Source: Proteiniclasticum aestuarii
GTDB taxonomy: Bacteria > Bacillota > Clostridia > Clostridiales > Clostridiaceae
DNA: 64,000 nt
Assembly: GCF_017368455.1 (NCBI RefSeq)
Contig: NZ_JAFNJU010000008.1
Coordinates: 62,001 to 126,000 of the forward strand
Reading direction: 5' to 3'
In this document: one piece after another, positions 9,035-17,431 of the stretch
How the letters are laid out: each line of letters starts with the position of its first letter
Position numbering within the stretch: the stretch's first letter is position 1
Program-made: the position numbers and the translations under genes
Notes under the pieces: generated by a model
Told to the model about the DNA's origin: nothing
The model's database searches: none
The model's input: only the letters and a program-made list of their open reading frames with translations

Positions 9035-12000
9035 CTAGTATTTGGTTGTATTATAGAAGCTGTTCATCTCCCAGTAAGGAACATAGGCTACACAATGCGC
9101 TGCGATGTAGATGTCTCCGCTGAACTTATCCTTCGGTGTATACTCGAATACTGTAGCCTGGTCAGGTACCAGAGGTTTGTATGGGAACTGTCCAGGGTCT
9201 GCAACAGTAACCGTTGTCTTACCAGTCTTCTTCTCAGGAAGCTTAGCCTTTCCAGCATACAGATGAACTTCCATCAGGCTGAAGCCTTCATTCATCACAT
9301 ATCTGAAGGTGACCTTTCCACCGATGTACTCTACATAAAGTGTGCCCGCGTTCAATGCCTTGCTGACATCGTTCTGACCAGCTCCAGTGTAGACGGTAAA
9401 CTTATAGGAACCTTCAGTCAGCGGACCGTTGGTCCATCCCCAGTTGGCTGCAGTGACAAGTGTGTTGATCGGAATGGATTTACCTGGTTCCAGATAAGCC
9501 CATCCGGTCTCATCGTAGAGCCTTGGTCTGACTTCCACTGTCTCGCTGTCTTCATCGGTAATCTTATTTGGCAGTCCTCTTGGGTTTGCCAGAACGTATG
9601 CTGTATTTTCAAGCATACCGATATCAGCCACAGTCAGAAGTCTCTGATAGCTGTGCTCATCACTGGCCCCAGGTACAAGGGTTGTCACAAACTCAGGCAT
9701 GCTTCCCAGCATGGTGTCATTCACTGCGATGTTCACAAGATCCACATCTCCTGTATTGGTGATCTTCACGGTGTAGGTCAAAGTGTCTCCCACGTGGGCA
9801 ATATTGGTGTTTACGCTCTTTTCCAGGTCGATGCGAGGATGTACCAGATTCACGGTAGCGCTGGCGGACAGTTCGAAGCTGCTGATGGCCTCAAATCCCA
9901 TAGGGCTGGCCATGAGCTTCACAGTGTTCTTGAGTTCTGTCCATCCGTACTTGGTCATATAATCCGGATCATCGGCTTCCTTCACCACATAGTTCACGGT
10001 GATGGTCTTGACAGCACCCGATGCCAGATTGAACGTCTCATCCAGCCCCAGCATCATATCCGTGACTCGGACCTTCATATCTGGTGCATAGCTTTCAGCG
10101 GTGAGGTTGGTGACCTTGATGGTGTAGACGATGGTGTCACCGACTTTGGAGATCTCCGTGTCAGCCATTTTTTCTATCTTGATATCCGGTGTAAAGAGCT
10201 TGATCTCATGGCTGTCCTCATCTGTCAGAACGTTGGGGAATCCCTTAGGAGATGCCGTAACAGAAGCTGTGTTCTTCAGAGGATTCGGGTCTCCTTCTTT
10301 GATGAGATAGCTGTATGTGTACTCCTTGCTGGCACCGGAAGCAAGCTCAGCATCTTTCACAACCAGTCCATAGACGTCATCTTCCACTGTGTAGACAAGA
10401 TCCGGTGCATCCATGGAGCTCGTGTTTTTGACGATGATCTTGTAGGTGATGGTATCACCGATCATGGATACCGCCTTGTCAGCGGTCTTCTCGATGGTGA
10501 TGCCCGGCTGGAAGAGGTTGATGGAGAAGGTACTGGTTTCAACAACTGGTTTTACAAACTGGCCATTGACATAATTGTAAGTGGCGGTGACTTTGTTTTC
10601 AAAAGGATCGCCTGCATTTTCCGGAATGACGAACTCCTTGGTGGCCGCATCTGTTTCACCAACGCCAAGTACTGTCTTTGTGAAGAGACTGGTCAGGTCA
10701 AAGTCGAAGGTTTCGTCATAGACCTTCACCAGTTCAAGTGGCACGTCTCCTGTGTTCTTGACTGTAAAGGTGTAGGTCACAGGGTCACCGATCTTCGATA
10801 ACTCATCACTCTTCTTTGTGATTTCCAGCATCAGCATCAGCACTTTCGTGTCTGCAGAGGCTCTTCCCTTGTATTCATTCGGGAAGTTCTCAAAGGAGGT
10901 GACAAAGGTTACTATATTGGATATGATGGCACCTCTTTCCGCATCCAGTGGAATCATGTAATCGGTGGAAGCATCATCAAAGACCATGCTTTCGCCGGAT
11001 TTCAGACTGAATGTCTTGGCATCGGCACCGACCCAGCCCAGCTTCTCATCTGTTACCACAAACTTCGTCTCCGGTGTATCCGCAGAGCTGGTGTTCTTGA
11101 TGGTGATGATGTAATGAACAGTTTCGCCAGGTACAGCTTCTGACTTGTCTACCGTCTTCGCGATGCTGTAGGAAGGCTGGAACAGATCCACCACATGGCT
11201 GGAATCAGCGGTGAAGGATTTCTCGAAAGCACCAGATACATATTTATACTCTGCAGTGACCACATTCTTGAAAGGATCTTCTGCATCTTCAGGAATCACA
11301 AACTTCTTCGTGACTTCTTCGCTTTCTCCAGGTTTCAGTATGTCTTTCGTGAAGAGAGCAGTCAAGTCTTCCTTCATGGTCTCATCATAGATCTTCACCT
11401 TGTGGAGATCCACGGATCCGATGTTCTCGACAACGAACTTATAGGTGACTTCGTCACCGATCTTGGAGAACGCATCTCCGGTCTTGGTGATCTTCAGAGC
11501 AGGAACCAGCACTGTTGTTTCCACAGAGGCACTTCCTCTATATACGTTGGTGAAGTCATCAAATTTCGTGACAAAGGAGGCTTCATTCCTGATGATGGAG
11601 CCATCCAGCGCACCCGCAGGAATTACATAGTCCGTTTCAGGACCCTCAAACACTTTTTCCCCACCGGAAGCCAGATCAAAGGTCTTCGCATCTGCACCTG
11701 TCCATCCCAAAAGCTCATCTGTCAGGGTGAAGCGGGTCAGCGGCGTATCCTCTGAGCTGAGGTTCTTCACAGTGATCTTGTAGCGAACGGTCTCTCCAGG
11801 AATCGCTATAAGCTTATCTACAGTCTTCTCAATGCTGTATTCCGGCTGGAAGAGGTTCACGGAGAAATCAGAGGAAGCCTTGGCCTCCATCTCAAATGCA
11901 CCGGCCACATATTTATAGACTGCAGATACCTTGTTGATGAATGGATCCGATGCGCCCTCAGGAATCATGAACGAGAAGCTCGCTGTATCCGTTTCTCCAA

Positions 12001-14122
12001 CAGCCAAAGTATCTTTCAGGAATTTACTGGTGATATCCTCCATGAAGGTATCATCATAGACTTTGAACTTCTGAAGCGGTACATCACCGATGTTTTCAAT
12101 GACAAAGTTGAAGGTGACAAGATCACCGATCTTCGATAATTCATCCCCGGTCTTTGTGATCTTGATTTCTGGCATCAGCACTTTCGTTTCTGCGAATGCG
12201 GATCCTTCATAGGTGTTCGGGAAGTCCATAAAGGAGGTGACGAAGGAAGCTTCATTCTTGATGATGGAGCCTCTGACGGCATCCGCAGGAATCATATAGT
12301 CGGTGGAAGCATCGCTGAATACCTTCTCTTCACCAGGTAACAGATCAAAAGTCTTCACATCGGCACCCGTCCAGCCCAGCAGTTCATCTGTCAGCACAAA
12401 GGAGGTCAGCGGTGTATCCGATGAGCTGTTGTTCTTCACCGTGATGGTGTAACGAACCGTCTCGCCAGGTACCGCACCTGCTTTGTCTACCGTCTTTGTG
12501 ATCTCATAGTCCGGCTGGAAGAGGTTTGTTTCATGCTGCGCATCGGCTGTAGCTTCCGCACCCAGATAACTGTATATGGCCGTCACTTTATTGATAAACG
12601 GATCCACAGCGCCTTCAGGAATCGCCATTTCGAATTCATGGCTTTCTTCAGCACCTTTAAGCAGTGTTGCACCGAATCCACCGGGTACCGTCACCGCATC
12701 CAGAGGACCAAACTGATCATCCACGATGCTCTTAAGTTCCAGATCCACGTTTCCGGTATTCTTTACCGTCACTGTGAACTTGATGGTGTCACCGATTTTA
12801 GAAAGCAGATCCCCTGTCTTTACGACTTCGATCTTAGGGTCAGGCAGGAAGTTACCAAAATCGACACCTGAAATCACCAGATCTCCCGACGCAGGCATCA
12901 TCATGGATGGAATATACCATCTCCAGCTGCCTTCACCAGGAACTTCCTCATAATAGGAGGTCGCACCGATGGGCAGCGACTCCACTTTATTCGGATAGGT
13001 CTGGAAGTAGTTCTCCTGCATCATCTCATGCACATAGAGCTCCGAGCCATAGGACAGGTCATTGAAGTAATAGTATCCCTCCGCATCCGTTGTCGTTGTG
13101 AGTGGAACTTCAATATCCTCTATAAACCCAACAAGGTTGATGGTCCAACCAGGAAGTCCGACTTCCCCTTCATCGTACATACCGTTGTTGTTGGCATCGA
13201 GGAATTTTCTTCCTGTCACATCACGATAGGTCTCGGGGGTATCAGGGAGCTGTACATCTCTTGAACCCTTGGCATCCAGCATCCCGAAGTGTCCACTGGA
13301 ACCCGGCGAAGGACCTGCGCCATAATCGACGGGATCAAAATTCAGTTCGTCGAAGATATATCCGCCCCAGCTTGCTGGTGCACCCTCCGTATAGTAATCC
13401 TGCAGATTTCTCGAATAGATGGAGGTTCTTGCCAGATGAAATTCAAAATAGATGTAGAAATCATCCACCACATTCGGGTCTTTTCCTTCCGCAATCAGTG
13501 CATTGATGATATCCTCCGCTGTTACGATGAAACACCTCTTCTCATCAAAGACATCTCCGATTCCACCGATGGTACCCGTCTCCGCAGAGCGGTTGATCTG
13601 TTCGTTGGGCAGGTTCAGCAGGGAGTATCCGCTCCACGCATTTTCTCCAGGATGATTCTGTGCGATATTCACAAGTTCCGGTGTTCCAAGGGGATAAGCT
13701 GTTCCATCCGCTTTTGGCCATCCTTCGGCATTTGTAAGCTCTCTGGTTCCTACCTGTATCCCTTTGACAAGGTCCACAAATATACCATGCTCCGCTCCAC
13801 CATTCATCGGATAGACCGACGTGTACCAGAATGTCAGATCCGGGAAATTCTCAAATCCGGGATATAGAGACTGAAAATCCGAAATATGGGCTCTGCCAGG
13901 GAAAGTCTCTCCTTCCTGATAGGATTTCGCCAGATTACCTGTGGTCCAGTCTCCCGTCCAGTCCTTCGTATCAACATTGTACCCCTCCAGTGTCACACTG
14001 CCGTCATATGCTGCAGCTTCAACAATCTTCGGTGTAAATCCGAGAGTCATCACCATCAAAAACGCAATCAGTAACGAAGGGAATTTCATTACATTTCGAT
14101 GACGCGTTTTATAGGCAGCCAT
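9035..14122 (-). CDS. Very large secreted repeat protein with SdrD-like B domain and ten DUF11-type domains
   Basis: 1,695 residues. N-terminal signal peptide (basic start, then a hydrophobic stretch ending FTPKIVEAAA near residue 38). A unique region follows to about 300, then an SdrD/Cna-B-like domain (GRKFLDANNNGMYDEGEVG, about 308-326). Ten DUF11-type beta-sandwich repeats run from about 425 to 1530; each starts with a motif like IEKTVDK..GET or ITKTGD..SKIGD. A unique C-terminal domain of about 160 residues closes the protein. No LPXTG motif, SLH domain or C-terminal membrane anchor is visible, so attachment is unknown. Probably an adhesin or cell-surface matrix protein. AAGGAAGTG precedes the ATG; long leader upstream; monocistronic. 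Confidence 0.8.
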   Translation of the reverse strand: MAAYKTRHRNVMKFPSLLIAFLMVMTLGFTPKIVEAAAYDGSVTLEGYNVDTKDWTGDWTTGNLAKSYQEGETFPGRAHISDFQSLYPGFENFPDLTFWYTSVYPMNGGAEHGIFVDLVKGIQVGTRELTNAEGWPKADGTAYPLGTPELVNIAQNHPGENAWSGYSLLNLPNEQINRSAETGTIGGIGDVFDEKRCFIVTAEDIINALIAEGKDPNVVDDFYIYFEFHLARTSIYSRNLQDYYTEGAPASWGGYIFDELNFDPVDYGAGPSPGSSGHFGMLDAKGSRDVQLPDTPETYRDVTGRKFLDANNNGMYDEGEVGLPGWTINLVGFIEDIEVPLTTTTDAEGYYYFNDLSYGSELYVHEMMQENYFQTYPNKVESLPIGATSYYEEVPGEGSWRWYIPSMMMPASGDLVISGVDFGNFLPDPKIEVVKTGDLLSKIGDTIKFTVTVKNTGNVDLELKSIVDDQFGPLDAVTVPGGFGATLLKGAEESHEFEMAIPEGAVDPFINKVTAIYSYLGAEATADAQHETNLFQPDYEITKTVDKAGAVPGETVRYTITVKNNSSSDTPLTSFVLTDELLGWTGADVKTFDLLPGEEKVFSDASTDYMIPADAVRGSIIKNEASFVTSFMDFPNTYEGSAFAETKVLMPEIKITKTGDELSKIGDLVTFNFVIENIGDVPLQKFKVYDDTFMEDITSKFLKDTLAVGETDTASFSFMIPEGASDPFINKVSAVYKYVAGAFEMEAKASSDFSVNLFQPEYSIEKTVDKLIAIPGETVRYKITVKNLSSEDTPLTRFTLTDELLGWTGADAKTFDLASGGEKVFEGPETDYVIPAGALDGSIIRNEASFVTKFDDFTNVYRGSASVETTVLVPALKITKTGDAFSKIGDEVTYKFVVENIGSVDLHKVKIYDETMKEDLTALFTKDILKPGESEEVTKKFVIPEDAEDPFKNVVTAEYKYVSGAFEKSFTADSSHVVDLFQPSYSIAKTVDKSEAVPGETVHYIITIKNTSSADTPETKFVVTDEKLGWVGADAKTFSLKSGESMVFDDASTDYMIPLDAERGAIISNIVTFVTSFENFPNEYKGRASADTKVLMLMLEITKKSDELSKIGDPVTYTFTVKNTGDVPLELVKVYDETFDFDLTSLFTKTVLGVGETDAATKEFVIPENAGDPFENKVTATYNYVNGQFVKPVVETSTFSINLFQPGITIEKTADKAVSMIGDTITYKIIVKNTSSMDAPDLVYTVEDDVYGLVVKDAELASGASKEYTYSYLIKEGDPNPLKNTASVTASPKGFPNVLTDEDSHEIKLFTPDIKIEKMADTEISKVGDTIVYTIKVTNLTAESYAPDMKVRVTDMMLGLDETFNLASGAVKTITVNYVVKEADDPDYMTKYGWTELKNTVKLMASPMGFEAISSFELSASATVNLVHPRIDLEKSVNTNIAHVGDTLTYTVKITNTGDVDLVNIAVNDTMLGSMPEFVTTLVPGASDEHSYQRLLTVADIGMLENTAYVLANPRGLPNKITDEDSETVEVRPRLYDETGWAYLEPGKSIPINTLVTAANWGWTNGPLTEGSYKFTVYTGAGQNDVSKALNAGTLYVEYIGGKVTFRYVMNEGFSLMEVHLYAGKAKLPEKKTGKTTVTVADPGQFPYKPLVPDQATVFEYTPKDKFSGDIYIAAHCVAYVPYWEMNSFYNTTKY
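9535..12845 (-). repeat. Ten DUF11-coding repeats with a two-domain higher-order period
   Basis: Units alternate between type A (KTGD..SKIGD..V) and type B (KTVDK...PGETVRY). Equivalent points in successive A units fall near 12814, 12147 and 11478, a period of about 667-669 bp (222-223 residues) per A+B pair. After three and a half pairs, three more diverged units follow towards the C-terminus. The pattern points to duplication of a two-domain block. Confidence 0.75.
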
Positions 14123-14184
14123 TTTTTACACTTCCTTTCCCGCATAAGCGGACTCGAGAAACAAGCATCCATCAAACCCGATCC

Positions 14185-14262
14185 GATGAATAATTCGGAT
14201 GAATAAGACCAGATGAATAGCGGAACACTCTTTTCTCGCAAGAGAAGCTCTATTCGATGAAT
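14185..14262 (-). repeat. Four ATTCATC repeats in the leader of the surface protein gene
   Basis: On the plus strand GATGAAT occurs at 14185-14191, 14198-14204, 14212-14218 and 14256-14262, that is ATTCATC four times in the minus-strand leader RNA. Small stems lie among them (CTCTT/AAGAG, CCGAA/TTCGG-like), and a CCGC...GCGG stem lies just before the ribosome binding site. Confidence 0.55.
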
Positions 14263-14302
14263 GACCATACACCACCTCGAAGATAGAGTGATATTGCATA
14301 TA

Positions 14303-14331
14303 ATTTTATTTTAATTAAATAAATGGAACAA
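14303..14331 (-). promoter_or_regulatory. Promoter of the surface protein gene
   Basis: -35 TTGTTC (14326-14331), 17-base spacer, -10 TAAAAT (14303-14308) on the minus strand in an A+T-rich setting. It implies a 5' leader of about 170 bases before the ATG at 14122. Confidence 0.55.
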
Positions 14332-14604
14332 AAAATTTCTCATGAAGTATTGTGTAATGTAGCTTTTTCACAAGTATAATCAGAATTACAACCCCATGAA
14401 TCAGCTGATATTTCAATCTGATTATATCAACAATCCGATTCATACACAACCATATCAGTGGGCTTCGTCAAAAGTTAACAAAATGGGCCCTTCATTCTCA
14501 CAATTCATATTTGTATCAATATCCACATCATTATTTCTTACTAAATTTAATTATAATCGAATTAATTCACTAAAATGTCGATATATGTTTAAATTATATT
14601 CAAC
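14332..14604. other. AT-rich intergenic stretch
   Basis: No gene, repeat or RNA that I can support. It separates the surface protein promoter from the terminator of the MATE gene. Confidence 0.5.
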
Positions 14605-14630
14605 AAAAAATCCCCTGCCAGTTGCAGAGG
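14605..14630 (-). terminator. Rho-independent terminator after the MATE gene
   Basis: Minus strand: CCTCTGC AACTG GCAGGGG (7 bp with one G-U pair) followed by ATTTTTTG. It lies about 78 bases past the stop codon. Confidence 0.75.
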
Positions 14631-14707
14631 AATCTGTTGTCATTCCATTGAAGACCTATTAGACAGACTAAAGAGTGATGAATATGTGCAGCATGAATCC
14701 AGAGGAG

Positions 14708-16114
14708 TCATATAACCTCTCGGGTCCACCTGTCTGATCTGTAGATCCAGAAACCATAGAGAACCACCAGAATATTGGATACATTCATGGCGATCCAGAC
14801 ACCACGCTGTCCAAGTCCCGTGAAGCTGCTGAAGAGAAGAATCAGCGGGATTCTCACAAGCCAGAGTCTGCCGATGGCCATGAACATGGAGTAGTTCGTA
14901 TGACCGGATCCCTGGAAAAGCCCCTGAAATATGGAGAATAGACCCATGAGGGGAATGGTAGGCAAAATATACGTAAGATATTCCAGGCTCTGAGCTACCA
15001 TCAGGTCCTCCGCTGTCGGCGTGAAGAAGTAGATCAGTCTGTACCTGAATATATAGATGAAGAACGTACCCACCACACTGATGAGAAGAGACAGTTTCAC
15101 CGCTTTCCAGAATCCTTCTTTCACTCTTTCCGGATTACCGGCGCCCATGTTCTGTCCCACGATGGATGTGAGTCCCATACCGATGCCCATGGCAGGCATC
15201 ATGATCATGTTGTTGATGCGGTTGATCAGGGAGAACGCCGCAAGAAGGGATGTGCCATACCCGGCTATGAAAGTATTGAGCAGTATGAATCCGAATGCTG
15301 CACCGGAATGTCCCGCAGAGCTTGGAAGCCCAACGCTGATGATTCTCTTCAGTTTCTCTCCATCAAAGGGGATGTTTCTGAAGCTCACCGGCAGCTCTTC
15401 CGAGGTCTTTCTCATGATGAAGAAGCCCATGACCATCAGAACCACCTGAGACGCTGAAGTGGCCAGCGCTGCTCCTGCCACGCCCATGCCAAGACCTGGC
15501 AGTCCCAGAACCGGAATCGTGGCAAAGATGAAGAACGGGTCCAGGAAAATATTCAGGATCGCAGAAAAAGAGTTTACAAATGTAGAGGACCTGGTATTCC
15601 CCTGGGCATTCATGATGGCAACGAAACCCATGAAGACAATCTGAAAAGGAACACCCAGGAATATATACCGGAGATAATCATTGGAGAGCGCTCCGAATCG
15701 GCCGGTTCCCCCCATAAACTGTATGATGTAGGGAGAAGTGTAATAGCCGATGAAACCGATGAGTAGACCCATGCCTACTGTAAAAATCATCACGTGCCAG
15801 GCATATTCCTTGGCATCTTTGATCTTGTTTCTTCCAATGAGCTGAGCAAGTATAGACGTGCCTGCGATCTGGATCCCCATTCCAATGGACCGGAAAAGAA
15901 ACATCACAGGGTTCACAAAGGAAACCGCAGCAAACTCCGTGGTACCCAGCTGGCCCACAAAAAATGCATCCGCCATGTTATACAGAGTCATGATGAGATT
16001 ATTGAGAATCAGCGGCAGGGAGATCATCCAGATCACTTTATACATGGAACCGCCTAAGATCATTTCAGTTTTCGTTGAGTCTTTACTGTTCACAGCAGAC
16101 CGGTTCTGTGCCAT
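14708..16114 (-). CDS. MATE-family multidrug/cation efflux transporter
   Basis: 468 residues with twelve predicted membrane helices and the two-bundle MatE architecture (about residues 28-190 and 255-420). The start MAQNRSAVNSKDSTKTEMILGGSM leads into helix 1 with PLILNNLIMTLYNMADAFFVGQLG, a classical MATE signature (cut here from a longer match). MATE proteins export drugs or metabolites in exchange for Na+ or H+; substrate cannot be read from sequence. AAGGAAG lies 9 bases before the ATG. A structured leader (16134-16180) precedes the gene. Monocistronic. Confidence 0.88.
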   Translation of the reverse strand: MAQNRSAVNSKDSTKTEMILGGSMYKVIWMISLPLILNNLIMTLYNMADAFFVGQLGTTEFAAVSFVNPVMFLFRSIGMGIQIAGTSILAQLIGRNKIKDAKEYAWHVMIFTVGMGLLIGFIGYYTSPYIIQFMGGTGRFGALSNDYLRYIFLGVPFQIVFMGFVAIMNAQGNTRSSTFVNSFSAILNIFLDPFFIFATIPVLGLPGLGMGVAGAALATSASQVVLMVMGFFIMRKTSEELPVSFRNIPFDGEKLKRIISVGLPSSAGHSGAAFGFILLNTFIAGYGTSLLAAFSLINRINNMIMMPAMGIGMGLTSIVGQNMGAGNPERVKEGFWKAVKLSLLISVVGTFFIYIFRYRLIYFFTPTAEDLMVAQSLEYLTYILPTIPLMGLFSIFQGLFQGSGHTNYSMFMAIGRLWLVRIPLILLFSSFTGLGQRGVWIAMNVSNILVVLYGFWIYRSDRWTREVI

Positions 16115-16133
16115 AGCTACGCTTCCTTCTCTA

Positions 16134-16180
16134 GCAGCCCCGTTTCATGATGGGGTATACCAGAAACGGTATCGGGCTGC
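16134..16180 (-). promoter_or_regulatory. Structured leader hairpin before the MATE gene
   Basis: Minus strand: GCAGCC, a 5-base bulge, CCGTTTC, a 16-base loop, then GAAACGG and GGCTGC: 13 bp in two stacked helices. An alternative inner stem GATACC/GGTATA uses part of the same sequence, so two conformations are possible. It ends about 10 bases before the ribosome binding site. I cannot assign it to a known riboswitch class. Confidence 0.45.
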
Positions 16181-16530
16181 GCAAAATTCATTATTATAGA
16201 ACAATATACCACGCCTCAGCAAAGTAAAACTTTTTCGGATATACAGATTCTTACGCAAAGAATACAAAACAGCATGCTTATCCCACGATAGCATGTCTTC
16301 CCTCGTTGAAACATGAAGTTATATCTGTTATAATCATAAAATAAACAGAAAATTCCATCAAAATCAACCTATTGCATGAATTCATGATGATAACAGGTAC
16401 TATGGCATCGACTCCGTTAAGAAGAATGCTCCTGAAGCTTCTGCAGATTAACCGCATGCTGAGATTTGAATAATCTACATCGTCACCATCGAAATTATGA
16501 TTTCTAATCATAATATATACAGACCCCAGA
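16181..16530. other. Intergenic region between atpG and the MATE gene
   Basis: No supported gene. A 77-residue minus-strand frame and a 23-codon plus-strand frame exist, but both lack good start signals and recognisable sequence. The MATE promoter should lie near its left end as written (about 16200-16260). Confidence 0.5.
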
Positions 16531-16570
16531 AATGAACGCTTCGTCTATCCCATAGCAGACGAGGCGTTCA
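16531..16570 (-). terminator. Terminator of the N-ATPase operon
   Basis: Minus strand: TGAACGC and TCGTCT pair with AGACGA and GCGTTCA (13 bp, one mismatch), followed by TTTCTGG. The stem begins on the atpG stop codon. Confidence 0.65.
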
Positions 16571-17431
16571 TTCTTTCTTTTTCAGCACATGGAATCCAGA
16601 AGTGATGTCTCTGATCTCCTCCGTAATGGAATCCTGTCTGAGACGCTTGTACCTCATTTCCAGATCTTCCATGCGCTCTTCTATGTTCTTTTTCGCTGAA
16701 GTCATGGAGGCGATACGACTTTCATTCTCCGTCACCAGAGAGTAGCAGAAGGTTCTGAAGAGTGTGATGAAGTAATACTGTTTCAGAAGATCGGAAAGCA
16801 GCCTTTCACCCGACATATAATAGGTAGGTTGTGCGCCAGACTTCCATTTCACATCCTCTTTTCTGATTTTCTTCAGGTCAAGGGGGAACAGTTTTTCTGA
16901 ATGCTCCTTGAACCCCTGCCTTCCTGTAGACCGATTATAGTGAAGATAAATCTCCTTCACTTTTTCCGTTTCTCTCAACTCATCCAGTTCAGAGAGAAGA
17001 TACTGAACCGAGGAGGTGATGCCGTCCACACTCTGCGGTACAGAAAAGAATTCTTCCACCTCGTATTCTTCCAGTCTTCTTAAGCCCTGTTCCCCTATGA
17101 TAAGAAGCAGATTTTTTTCATCCTTAGGGATTCTGGTCCTCGCATAGTCGGTGATTCTCTCATTGAAGCTTCCACATAGTCCATGGTCCGAACTGAACAC
17201 CACATGGATTGTCTTTCCTTCGCTGCGTCTTAATACCTCTTCCGGCATTTCTCTCTTTTTCATCACCACAGTCAGCGCTTTATTCAGCACCTGACGATAC
17301 TGCATGGAAGCATCCGCCGCCTGCTGAAACTGATTGATGTTTGTGGTGGCATGAAGCTTCATGGTATTTACGATGGTATACAGATTCCTGGTCGAAGTCA
17401 GGCTCTTTTTGAGAGACTGCAGATTTTTCAT
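16568..17431 (-). CDS. atpG: N-type ATPase gamma subunit
   Basis: 287 residues, the central rotor stalk. The N-terminal helix carries TRNLYTIVNTMKLHATTNI and the C-terminal helix ESRIASMTSAKKNIEERMEDL, which form the gamma coiled coil. A Rossmann-like middle contains VVFSSDHGLCGSFNERI, the conserved GLCG motif of gamma subunits. Last gene of the nine-gene operon; its ATG overlaps the stop of atpA (ATGA). Length and position match N-ATPase operons. Confidence 0.9.
   Translation of the reverse strand: MKNLQSLKKSLTSTRNLYTIVNTMKLHATTNINQFQQAADASMQYRQVLNKALTVVMKKREMPEEVLRRSEGKTIHVVFSSDHGLCGSFNERITDYARTRIPKDEKNLLLIIGEQGLRRLEEYEVEEFFSVPQSVDGITSSVQYLLSELDELRETEKVKEIYLHYNRSTGRQGFKEHSEKLFPLDLKKIRKEDVKWKSGAQPTYYMSGERLLSDLLKQYYFITLFRTFCYSLVTENESRIASMTSAKKNIEERMEDLEMRYKRLRQDSITEEIRDITSGFHVLKKKE

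Noticed and set aside
8933..10801. Plus-strand open frame of 622 codons opposite the DUF11 gene
   Set aside because: It is antisense to a clearly coding, repetitive gene, has no ribosome binding site, and its composition (Cys/His-rich) is typical of a reverse-strand shadow.
16278..16511. Minus-strand open frame of 77 codons between atpG and the MATE gene
   Set aside because: No ribosome binding site, no recognisable domain, uneven composition. A short plus-strand frame at 16403 was rejected for the same reasons.
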